In this document: positions 18,278 to 25,357 of the stretch, one piece after another
How positions within the stretch are numbered: position 1 is the stretch's first letter
Layout of the letters: each line of letters starts with the position of its first letter
Origin: Bacteroides finegoldii DSM 17565
GTDB taxonomy: Bacteria; Bacteroidota; Bacteroidia; Bacteroidales; Bacteroidaceae
Direction of reading: 5' to 3'
DNA: 64,000 nt
Assembly (NCBI RefSeq): GCF_000156195.1
Contig: NZ_GG688318.1
Span: forward strand, 41,621 to 105,620
Made by a program: the position numbers and the translations under genes
The notes under the pieces: model-generated
Told to the model about the DNA's origin: nothing
The model's database searches: none
The model's input: the letters and a program-made list of their open reading frames with translations, nothing else

Positions 18278-19063
18278 ATGGTCTTCTCTCTTTTTGGAGG
18301 GAACCTGCACACGCACCACTTCGCTACGGAACAAGACGTGGCGGACGAACTGTTCGCCTTGCTTTCTGAGGCGAGAGAACTCTATCTTCGGGATGTCATA
18401 ACAAACGGCAAGCGGTATGATCGCTACGTGGCTGACTTCGTAAACAGCCATCGTTACATCGACTGCAACAAGGCGGTTTGCAGGAATTGCCACGAGATGA
18501 ACATCCACATCGTGAGAGGGCTGCTGCGCAACTGCCCGGCCCTTATCAAGAGCTTCTTTACCGCTGACGCATTCTCTTTAGAGGACTGCATGAGGCTGAA
18601 GCGGGAATACGACTTCCGCAAATTCTCGCCCGGCAGTCCCGGCGCGGAAAGCTCCGTGCACACCCCTTCTCTTTCTTTTGGCTGCAATTTTTCCGGAGAA
18701 CAGATGAAAAGCATCGTGGCTTGCGCCACCGCCTATCATCTGTTTCGCGTTTCTACCCTCCGCATCGAGGACATGGAGGCATTGTTCGCCTGCCGGGAGG
18801 GTTTCTGCATCCGGGTAAACAACGTCCGCCACGTCGCGATCCTGTTTGACGCCCTGCTCGAACACCGGCTTATCCAACCGTACTGGCAATCCGTTCTCGA
18901 CAAGGGACGGTTCTTGTTGGCCAAGGACGGCAGCAAGCACGTGTCCGCATCCAACCTGTCCACTGCCTTGTCCGCCGCGAGGATCAGAATGACCTCGGTC
19001 GCCCATGGCATCAGGAAGGCCGTTGCCGAAATGACAGGAAGTGCCGAAAAGCCAAGTATGTGA
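18278..19063 (+). CDS. Hypothetical mobile-element protein
   Basis: 261 residues, soluble, with several Cys (CNKAVCRNCHEMN near 70) and mixed alpha/beta composition. I do not recognise a family with confidence. The start is uncertain: another ATG at 18262 opens a different frame (MKRPDNGLLSFWRE) that would run into this protein if shifted, so the N-terminus may carry a frameshift. It is the first gene of the GC-rich replication/transfer block and precedes the HTH and RepA-like genes, so a regulatory role in the element is possible. Confidence 0.55.
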   Translation: MVFSLFGGNLHTHHFATEQDVADELFALLSEARELYLRDVITNGKRYDRYVADFVNSHRYIDCNKAVCRNCHEMNIHIVRGLLRNCPALIKSFFTADAFSLEDCMRLKREYDFRKFSPGSPGAESSVHTPSLSFGCNFSGEQMKSIVACATAYHLFRVSTLRIEDMEALFACREGFCIRVNNVRHVAILFDALLEHRLIQPYWQSVLDKGRFLLAKDGSKHVSASNLSTALSAARIRMTSVAHGIRKAVAEMTGSAEKPSM

Positions 19064-19211
19064 AAGGTAAAAGCGTGATAGTTGCAGTGATACCCGCATG
19101 GTATCACTGTGGGATTTTCCGCTGTCCCGTCCATATCATCTAATTTTGCCCTCCGTAACGCGCTACATATACGGAGGTGCATCTCCATTGTCTAATTTTA
19201 ACATCAGTCTT

Positions 19212-19607
19212 ATGCAAAATAGAACTACATTCATGGAGCGGTTAAGCGAACGGCTTGCCGTCATAGAATCGGTCCTGAAGAAACTGGAGCCGGTGGAAAA
19301 TCTTTTGGAGCGTGTGGCTTTGCTGGAAAACACCATCTACACGACCAAGAAAGTCTTTACCTTTCAGGAAGCGTGCATGTATATCGGCGTTTCCGAAAGC
19401 CTGCTGTACAAACTTACATCGAACAAGGAGATCCCGCATTACAAGCCACGCGGCAAGATGCTTTACTTCGCCAAGGAGGAGCTGGACGAATGGCTCCTGC
19501 AAAACTGCGAACCGACCGTGGACGAAGCCATGCGTATCGCGAAAGAAGTGTCAGCAACTCAACCGTTCTTTAACCAGAAGCGCTATGGAAAACGAAAAAA
19601 GAACTGA
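19212..19607 (+). CDS. Helix-turn-helix DNA-binding protein (excisionase-like)
   Basis: 131 residues from ATG 19212 (MQNRTTFMERLSERLAVIES); the upstream extension is not protein-like. An N-terminal coiled coil (ERLAVIESVLKKLEPVENLL) leads into a HTH_17-type domain: KVFTFQEACMYIGVSESLLY, KLTSNKEIPHYKPRGKMLYF, AKEELDEWLLQ. Standard in Bacteroidales conjugative elements directly upstream of the RepA-like ATPase. It overlaps the next gene by 23 nt, suggesting translational coupling. Confidence 0.82.
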   Translation: MQNRTTFMERLSERLAVIESVLKKLEPVENLLERVALLENTIYTTKKVFTFQEACMYIGVSESLLYKLTSNKEIPHYKPRGKMLYFAKEELDEWLLQNCEPTVDEAMRIAKEVSATQPFFNQKRYGKRKKN

Positions 19608-20685
19608 ACGCATCACGGGAACGGAACTGGACGAAAGCCGGTTGTCGGATATTCTCTCGGTATCACAGATAAGGGCCACGGACACTTACGAGACTCCGCC
19701 CCAGATCATCTGGATAGACAACTCCACCATAGCCACGCTCGGCAATTTCAGCGCCTCGACCGGCAAGGCGAAGTCGAAAAAGACATTCAATGTCTCGGCT
19801 ATCGTCGCCGCGTCGCTGGCCGACCGGCAAATACTGAATTACCACGCCCACCTGCCCGAGGGCAAGCGCCGCATCCTGTACGTGGACACGGAGCAGAGCC
19901 GTTTCCACTGCCACAACGTGCTGGAACGCATCCTGCGGCTTGCCGGGCTGCCTACCACGACCGACAGCGAGAACCTCGATTTCATCTGTCTCAGGGAATA
20001 CTCGCCGTCCGTCCGCATAGAGGTGATCGACTATGCCCTGCGCCAGAACAAGGGGTACGGGCTGGTCATCATCGACGGCATCCGTGACCTGATGTTCGAC
20101 ATCAACAGCACGGGAGAGTCGGTGGAGGTCATCAACAAGATGATGGAGTGGTCGTCGAAATTCGACCTGCATATCCATTGCGTGCTTCACCTGAACAAGG
20201 GCGACAACAACGTGCGCGGGCATATCGGTACGGAGATGAGCAACAAGGCGGAAACGGTGCTGGTCATCAGCAAAAGCAACGAGAACCCCGCCATCAGCGA
20301 GGTCCACGCCTTGCATATCCGCGAGAAGGAGTTCCAGCCTTTCGCCTTTACCGTCAACGACGACGGCCTGCCCGTCATCGCGGAGAACCACCTGTTTGAC
20401 AGCGGCGTGCGGTCGAAGCCCCGGACGGGTTTCATGGACCTGACCGTCGAGCAACACCGGGAAGCCCTTTCCGCCGCTTTCGGGGACAAGCCCATCAAGG
20501 GGTTCGAGAACGTGCTGCAGGCCATGATGGCATCATACGAAGCCATCGGGTTCAAACGGGGACGCAGCGTCATGATAAAGCTGCTGCAACACCTGACCGA
20601 CAACCTCAAACTAGTCATCAAGCGGGACAAGCTCTTTTACTATGACGTAACCCCGACCGAAGCCATGCTTTTTGACGAGGAATGA
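19585..20685 (+). CDS. RepA-like RecA-fold ATPase
   Basis: 366 residues from ATG 19585 (MENEKRTERITGTELDESRL). RecA/RepA hexameric helicase-type fold. A degenerate Walker-A region (STGKAKSKKTFNVSAIVAAS) is followed by RRILYVDTEQSR and the Walker-B-like GLVIIDGIRDLMFD, then HIHCVLHLNKGDNNVRGHIG. Proteins of this type occur beside primases on Bacteroidales conjugative and mobilisable elements and probably help plasmid-like replication of the excised circle. The primase follows 104 nt downstream. Confidence 0.82.
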   Translation: MENEKRTERITGTELDESRLSDILSVSQIRATDTYETPPQIIWIDNSTIATLGNFSASTGKAKSKKTFNVSAIVAASLADRQILNYHAHLPEGKRRILYVDTEQSRFHCHNVLERILRLAGLPTTTDSENLDFICLREYSPSVRIEVIDYALRQNKGYGLVIIDGIRDLMFDINSTGESVEVINKMMEWSSKFDLHIHCVLHLNKGDNNVRGHIGTEMSNKAETVLVISKSNENPAISEVHALHIREKEFQPFAFTVNDDGLPVIAENHLFDSGVRSKPRTGFMDLTVEQHREALSAAFGDKPIKGFENVLQAMMASYEAIGFKRGRSVMIKLLQHLTDNLKLVIKRDKLFYYDVTPTEAMLFDEE

Positions 20686-20712
20686 AGGCGCGGACAGAGA
20701 GAAAACAATTTA

Positions 20713-20757
20713 GTTTACTTTGGTCCGGGTATATATAGGAGAAAAACCAAAGTAAAC
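20713..20757. repeat. 12-bp perfect inverted repeat between RepA-like and primase genes
   Basis: GTTTACTTTGGT (20713-20724) and ACCAAAGTAAAC (20746-20757) flank a 21-nt loop containing TATATATAGGA. There is no T run, so a simple terminator is unlikely. The palindrome with an AT core between two replication genes could be an operator or origin element. Confidence 0.6.
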
Positions 20758-20789
20758 CGTTTTTTGAAAACAAGTGAAAAGAAATTGAC

Positions 20790-21677
20790 ATGACCATAGC
20801 AGAAGCAAAACAACTGTGTATCGTGGATTACCTTGCCAGTCTCGGCCACCACCCCCAGTACGTGAAATCGAACCAGTACTGGTACCTTTCCCCCCTGCGC
20901 GAAGAGCGTACCCCGTCGTTCAAGGTCAATGACCGGCTCAACGAATGGTACGACTTCGGGGCGGCAACGGGCGGTGACATGGTGGAACTCGGGAAACACC
21001 TCTACCGGACAGAGAACGTGAGCGAGGTACTGGCGCATATAGAACGGTACGTGAACACCACGGCCATTCCGGGCATACGGGGTACGGTCGTGGCTCCCCG
21101 AGCCGTCGAAACCAAAATGCAGCACATCACCGTCGTGCCGTTGCGGCACCACGCGCTGCTTTCGTACCTCCATTCCCGCCGTATCGACGGGGAAATAGGC
21201 CGGATGTTCTGCAAAGAGGTACATTACGAACTGCGGAAACGGCGCTATTTCGCCCTCGCTTTCGGCAACGTGGCCGGCGGGTATGAGGTACGGAACCCTT
21301 ATTATAAAGGCTGCATCCAGGGCAAGGACATATCCCTCGTAAAGCATTCGCGTGATGGGACACAGGACCGGATCTGCGTTTTCGAGGGCTTCATGGACTT
21401 CCTTTCTTATCTGACACTGAAACAGACGGGAAATGAGGAAGTCTGCATCAATGCGCCCTGCGACTACCTCGTAATGAACTCCGTGAACAACCTGAAGAAG
21501 GCGCTGGTCCGCCTGCAGGCATACCCGATTATCCATTGTTATCTCGACAATGACCTCGCCGGGCAAAAAACCACCGAGACCATTGCCGGCATGTATGGCT
21601 TGCGGGTACATGATGAAGCACACCGCTACACGGAATACAAGGACCTGAACGATTACCTGCGCGGAAAGAAACGGTAA
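20790..21677 (+). CDS. CHC2/TOPRIM-type DNA primase of the mobile element
   Basis: 295 residues. The N-terminal region resembles the primase zinc-binding domain (YWYLSPLREERTPSFKVNDR, NEWYDFGAATGGDMVEL), but the usual Cys residues are replaced by aromatics, so no zinc ribbon can form. The TOPRIM fold follows: the conserved Glu in ICVFEGFMDFLSYL, then HCYLDNDLAGQ (the DxD-type motif). Bacteroidales elements carry such primases to start complementary-strand synthesis after excision or transfer. It is followed by the IS1182 insertion. Confidence 0.85.
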   Translation: MTIAEAKQLCIVDYLASLGHHPQYVKSNQYWYLSPLREERTPSFKVNDRLNEWYDFGAATGGDMVELGKHLYRTENVSEVLAHIERYVNTTAIPGIRGTVVAPRAVETKMQHITVVPLRHHALLSYLHSRRIDGEIGRMFCKEVHYELRKRRYFALAFGNVAGGYEVRNPYYKGCIQGKDISLVKHSRDGTQDRICVFEGFMDFLSYLTLKQTGNEEVCINAPCDYLVMNSVNNLKKALVRLQAYPIIHCYLDNDLAGQKTTETIAGMYGLRVHDEAHRYTEYKDLNDYLRGKKR

Positions 21678-21774
21678 GCCCATATTGTTTACCGTCCTCC
21701 CCCAAAGGAGGTGTGTCGTAATGCACGATGCACCTTCTTTTTTATTCATTACTATACCACTCGGTTCATTTTCT

Positions 21775-23430
21775 TTAAGCTGCGATATTTTGAGGATTTC
21801 TTTGATTTATGTGTTCGCAACATCTAAATATAGCAACTGTAAGCTCATAAAACCGTCTAATCAGCCAATCCATACCTTCTTTAGCCATTTTTGCACACAT
21901 CTTTTTTATATTGAAGGCAACGGCAAAGAAGGCAAAGTCCATGAAGACCTTATCCTTTCCAAAATGGCGGAAACGTTTGTAGTTCATATTGTATTTCATC
22001 TGTCCGAACACGGCTTCCGGCTCTATACATCTCTGTCCTCTGTGTTTCAGCCCTTCCTCGGAGCAGAGCAGCTCTTTGGCATTCTGCCTATATTTTCTGA
22101 GCCTGTGATTCAGTTCTATCGTCCTATTTCCTTTTGCTTTAAAACATCGGCATCTTAGCGGACAACCTTCACATCTGACGGCTCTGTATCTGGCATTTTC
22201 GCTGATATATCCGGATGCGGTTTTCACGTGTCCGGTCCCTATTCTTTGCATCTTTTGTCCTATGGGGCAAATGCAAAAGTCATGTTCTTCATTGTAGTAG
22301 AAGTTTTCCGCCTTGAACGGGGCCGGTTTGAACCTCGGCCGCTGCTCCATGTGAAAGTAGTTGTACTTGACGTAGGCTTCCATACCGTTTTCTGACATGA
22401 AGCGGTAATTCTCCTCAGAACCGTAGCCGGAATCGGCCACCACCGTATGGGCCAACCTGTCATATCTGCTTGAGAAGGATTGCAGGAAAGGTATCAGGGT
22501 CAGTGTATCCGTAGGGTTCGGGAAGAGTGCAAAATCGGTAATGAACTGGTTCTCGGTGCCGATCTGGAGGTTGTAACCGGGCTTTGTCTGGCCGTTACGC
22601 ATGGCATCCTCCTTCATTCTCATAAAAGTAGCGTCGTTGTCCGTTTTGGAATAGGAGTTCCTGTCCTGCAGCGTGTCCAGACGGTTGTCGTATTCCTGTA
22701 GCTTGTCCCTGTGCTCTTCCAGCTCCTTCAGCTGTTTGCGTTTCTTTTTCAACGCAGTCTTTTCCTCTTTCGTGGAGGGTTCAGGAACCTGTTCAAGTGC
22801 TTGACGCAATTCTCCCGCCATTTCAGTCAGCATGGCCGGAGTGAATTCTATTTTCTCATTGCTTTCCGATGAGTTCTCCTGGGCGATGACATCGTCTATC
22901 TGTTCCAACAGGACATGTATCTTCTTCATCAGACGTTCACGGTTCCGCTCAACCGTTTTTCGCCAGACGAAAGTATACTTGTTGGCTTTGGATTCAATCT
23001 TTGTCCCGTCAATGTATTCCACATTTAGATTGATGAAGCCTTTGGAAGAGAGAAGGAGTACGGTTTGGGTAAACACCTCGTTGATTTCCTTCTTCACCCG
23101 GTTGCGGAAACGGTTGATGGTGATGAAATCCGGTTGCTCATATCCGGCAAGCCAGATATAATGGATGTCACGGTGAAGGAGCTTTTCGATTTTCCGGCAG
23201 GAGTAGATGTTGTTCATATAGGCATACAGAATGACCTTGAGCATCATTCTGGGATGGTAAGCGCTGCGGCCGCATTCCTTATACAACTTTCTGAAACTTT
23301 CAAGATTCAGGCTCTCAACCAGAGCGTTAACCATGCGCACCGGATCGTTCTCTGCAATATCCTCGTCAATTCTTTGAGGAAAAAGCACTGTTTGGTTGGG
23401 ATTGTAAGGACGAAAATGTATCTTTGCCAT
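21775..23430 (-). CDS. IS1182-family transposase
   Basis: 551 residues, apparently intact. The N-terminal domain (IHFRPYNPNQTVLFPQRIDE, then DNPVR-like ENDPVRMVNALVE) and MMLKVILYAYMNNIYSCRKI are typical, as is the first DDE Asp in NVEYIDGTKIES. A long coiled-coil insertion (LEEHRDKLQEYDNRLDTLQD) is followed by VVADSGYGSEENY (second Asp) and a C-terminal Cys-rich segment (CEGCPLRCRCF) with the late Glu region EPEAVFGQMKYN. It should be able to move the element. Confidence 0.92.
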   Translation of the reverse strand: MAKIHFRPYNPNQTVLFPQRIDEDIAENDPVRMVNALVESLNLESFRKLYKECGRSAYHPRMMLKVILYAYMNNIYSCRKIEKLLHRDIHYIWLAGYEQPDFITINRFRNRVKKEINEVFTQTVLLLSSKGFINLNVEYIDGTKIESKANKYTFVWRKTVERNRERLMKKIHVLLEQIDDVIAQENSSESNEKIEFTPAMLTEMAGELRQALEQVPEPSTKEEKTALKKKRKQLKELEEHRDKLQEYDNRLDTLQDRNSYSKTDNDATFMRMKEDAMRNGQTKPGYNLQIGTENQFITDFALFPNPTDTLTLIPFLQSFSSRYDRLAHTVVADSGYGSEENYRFMSENGMEAYVKYNYFHMEQRPRFKPAPFKAENFYYNEEHDFCICPIGQKMQRIGTGHVKTASGYISENARYRAVRCEGCPLRCRCFKAKGNRTIELNHRLRKYRQNAKELLCSEEGLKHRGQRCIEPEAVFGQMKYNMNYKRFRHFGKDKVFMDFAFFAVAFNIKKMCAKMAKEGMDWLIRRFYELTVAIFRCCEHINQRNPQNIAA

Positions 23431-23473
23431 AGTATAAATTGTATGCTTAAAGATACAAATTCTTTAGGTAATA

Positions 23474-23507
23474 ACAAAGCCCTAGCTTGTGAAAGTCGGG
23501 GCTTTGT
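23474..23507. terminator. Hairpin near the IS1182 right end
   Basis: ACAAAGCCC (23474-23482) and GGGCTTTGT (23499-23507) form a 9-bp stem upstream of the transposase start and inside the terminal repeat. Such hairpins often shield transposase genes from outside transcription. Confidence 0.5.
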
Positions 23508-23586
23508 GCATAAAAAAGGAGATGTGCATTTTGACACACCTCCTTTTTTGTTTCCACCCCTCCGTAACGAGCCAGGAAAACCCATC

Positions 23587-23727
23587 AAAGTATGATATTA
23601 AAGTATGATATTGACGTTTTTGATAAATATTGTACTTAAAACAGCGATTTGAATGCTATTATTATCCACATTTCAGATATAATACATTTCTTTGCGGTCA
23701 TATTTAATCATAGTTTATATCATACTT
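23587..23727. promoter_or_regulatory. Three-copy AAGTATGATAT repeat upstream of the tra operon
   Basis: AAAGTATGATATT occurs twice in exact tandem (23587-23599 and 23600-23612). Its reverse complement core ATATCATACTT recurs at 23717-23727, six nt before the first tra start codon. The two direct copies plus one inverted copy suggest a binding site for a regulator that controls the transfer operon. Confidence 0.5.
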
Positions 23728-23733
23728 AAAAAG

Positions 23734-24180
23734 ATGAGTTCATACTTTACATTCGCCATTACCCTGACGGTAGCATATATCATCTACTATGCCGTCAACA
23801 TCGTCCGTGACCTCTATGGAAAGAAAGGAGACGGGAAAACGGAGGAAGAGACTTTCGACCTCGGTCCCGTGGACACCACGGAAGAGAGCATCGACGTCTC
23901 GGAGAACGAGACCGGGTTCAGTGTCGGGGGTGAGAAATACGACACGGATACCGAGACTGCAGCCGCACCGGAGACGAGTGACGGCGACAAGGAAGAGGAA
24001 GAAGCCGCCCAGACGCGGTTCGAGCGGCTGAAAGCCAAGGCGGAGGCTCGGATGGAAGCCGGCCCCCCTTACCTGTCCGACGCTTTTGCCGCAGAGGACC
24101 TGTACAAGGCGATGATTTCCAAAGGCCGCCTGGAAAACCGTCCTGAATTGGAATGGAAGCCTGTTAAAGACAAGTTGTAA
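23734..24180 (+). CDS. TraD-like conjugative transfer protein, acidic with N-terminal membrane anchor
   Basis: 148 residues from ATG 23734 (MSSYFTFAITLTVAYIIYYA). One N-terminal membrane segment is followed by a very acidic Glu/Asp/Thr-rich linker (residues ~30-100) and a short C-terminal conserved part (GPPYLSDAFAAEDLYKAMIS). By position just before two traE genes it corresponds to traD of Bacteroidales conjugative transposons; sequence support is only general. First gene of the tra operon, one nt before the next gene. Confidence 0.55.
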   Translation: MSSYFTFAITLTVAYIIYYAVNIVRDLYGKKGDGKTEEETFDLGPVDTTEESIDVSENETGFSVGGEKYDTDTETAAAPETSDGDKEEEEAAQTRFERLKAKAEARMEAGPPYLSDAFAAEDLYKAMISKGRLENRPELEWKPVKDKL

Positions 24181-24181
24181 G

Positions 24182-24508
24182 ATGCCGAGAACGAAATATA
24201 TACTGTGTGCGCTATGTTCCATCCTCTCTTGCCCGGCATTCGCCAAAAGCGGCAGCGTGAATTACAGTTGGGGTGCGGACGCGCTGGCCTCGATGCACGA
24301 TTTCGTGGTAACGATGATGCTGTACGTGCTTTACTTCTGTTACGCCGTCGCCACGATTCTGGCCATCGTGTCCGCGCTCCAGATCTACATCAAGATGAAT
24401 ACGGGAGAAGACGGCATCACCAAGTCCATCGTGGCCCTTTTCGGCGCGTGCCTCTTCATTATCGGCGCGTCAATCGTATTCCCCGCCTTTTTCGGCTACC
24501 GCGTATAA
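24182..24508 (+). CDS. traE: DUF4134 (TraE-type) conjugal membrane protein, copy 1
   Basis: 108 residues. A signal peptide (ending CPAFA) is followed by two membrane helices: FVVTMMLYVLYFCYAVATIL and SIVALFGACLFIIGASIVFP, separated by YIKMNTGEDGITK. This matches the small DUF4134/TraE membrane proteins, analogous to VirB2/VirB3-sized components of the Bacteroidales type IV system. It is the first of two related genes 80 nt apart. Confidence 0.8.
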   Translation: MPRTKYILCALCSILSCPAFAKSGSVNYSWGADALASMHDFVVTMMLYVLYFCYAVATILAIVSALQIYIKMNTGEDGITKSIVALFGACLFIIGASIVFPAFFGYRV

Positions 24509-24588
24509 GACCGGGATATGAAGCCGTGCCGCCGTAGTCCGGGAACCGGAAGAACAATAAAAATATTCACTCAAAAATGTTATAAAGC

Positions 24589-24954
24589 ATGTTTCAAAAA
24601 GCAAAAAGACTGATGAAGAAAATGACGTCTGCGAAGAAGATGCAGATGTTCATGCTGGTGCTGCTGTGCGGCACGACCGCCGCCATGGCACAGAACTCCG
24701 CAGGCGATTACTCCGCCGGTACAACCGCCCTGGCGACGGTAACGGAAGAAATCGCCAAGTATGTTCCCTTTGTGGTGAAACTTTGTTACGCCATCGCCGG
24801 TGTGGTAGCTATCGTGGGCGCCATCTCGGTTTACATCGCGATGAACAACGAGGAGCAGGACGTGAAGAAGAAAATCATGATGGTAGTGGGCGCGTGTATC
24901 TTCCTGATCGCCGCAGCCCAGGCCCTGCCGATGTTCTTCGGTGTCAACGCGTAA
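24589..24954 (+). CDS. traE: DUF4134 (TraE-type) conjugal membrane protein, copy 2
   Basis: 121 residues. A basic N-terminus and signal peptide (LLCGTTAAMA-Q) is followed by two membrane segments: PFVVKLCYAIAGVVAIVGAI and KIMMVVGACIFLIAAAQALP. The linker VYIAMNNEEQDVKKK corresponds to YIKMNTGEDGITK of copy 1. Likely a pilin-like or inner-membrane T4SS subunit. It precedes traF by 12 nt. Confidence 0.85.
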   Translation: MFQKAKRLMKKMTSAKKMQMFMLVLLCGTTAAMAQNSAGDYSAGTTALATVTEEIAKYVPFVVKLCYAIAGVVAIVGAISVYIAMNNEEQDVKKKIMMVVGACIFLIAAAQALPMFFGVNA

Positions 24955-24966
24955 ACCTTCCTGCCG

Positions 24967-25263
24967 ATGAAAGCCAACGACGAGCGTTACCCGGACTACC
25001 CGCTGTTCAAGGGGCTGCAACGTCCCCTTGAGCTGATGGGGCTTCAAGGCCGCTACATCTACTGGGCAGCCGGTGCAGCCGGTGGAGCCATTGCCGGTTT
25101 CATCATCGCGTACTGTCTGGCCGGTTTCGTTGCCGGCCTGGTCGTTCTGGTCGCGGTCTTATCGACGGGTATCGCGCTCATCATGCTCAAGCAACGGAAA
25201 GGGCTGCATACCAAGAAAGACCGGCGCGGCGTGTATGTCTATGCCCGCTCGAAGAAGCTATGA
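24967..25263 (+). CDS. traF: TraF (DUF4133) conjugal membrane protein
   Basis: 98 residues. Cytoplasmic start (DERYPDYPLFKGLQRPLELM, GLQGRYIYW) then two membrane helices (AAGGAIAGFIIAYCLAGFVA, LVVLVAVLSTGIALIML) and a basic C-terminus (KKDRRGVYVYARSKKL). This is the VirB3-like DUF4133 family that precedes the TraG ATPase in Bacteroidales elements. An intrinsic terminator-like hairpin follows. Confidence 0.88.
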   Translation: MKANDERYPDYPLFKGLQRPLELMGLQGRYIYWAAGAAGGAIAGFIIAYCLAGFVAGLVVLVAVLSTGIALIMLKQRKGLHTKKDRRGVYVYARSKKL

Positions 25264-25318
25264 CAAGCGAAAGAAAACCACCACGTGCAACGTGTGGTCC
25301 TATTGAATGTTGAACGCG

Positions 25319-25356
25319 GGCAGGTCCGCCTGAAGTTCAGGTGGATCTGCCTTTTT
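25319..25356 (+). terminator. Intrinsic terminator/attenuator directly before traG
   Basis: GGCAGGTCCGCCTGA and TCAGGTGGATCTGCC form a 15-bp stem (two G-T wobbles) with a 3-nt loop, immediately followed by TTTTT. The first possible traG ATG is the second base after the T run, so the hairpin occupies the translation-initiation region. It should reduce transcription into traG unless overridden. Confidence 0.7.
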
Positions 25357-25357
25357 C

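Larger units (their letters stand above)
21704..23550 (-). mobile_element. IS1182-family insertion sequence
   Basis: The transposase gene is flanked by imperfect terminal inverted repeats of about 39 nt. The left end at 21704 begins AAAGGAGGTGTGTCGTAATG; the right end, read inward from 23550, begins CAAAAAAGGAGGTGTGTCAA. Both continue with ATGCAC and a CTTCTTTTTT-like or CTCCTTTTTT tract. I could not recognise a target-site duplication. It lies between the primase and the tra operon. Confidence 0.8.

Noticed and set aside
20715..21749. 344-codon minus-strand ORF opposite the primase
   Set aside because: Mirror of a GC-rich coding region; no family similarity, while the plus strand encodes a TOPRIM primase.
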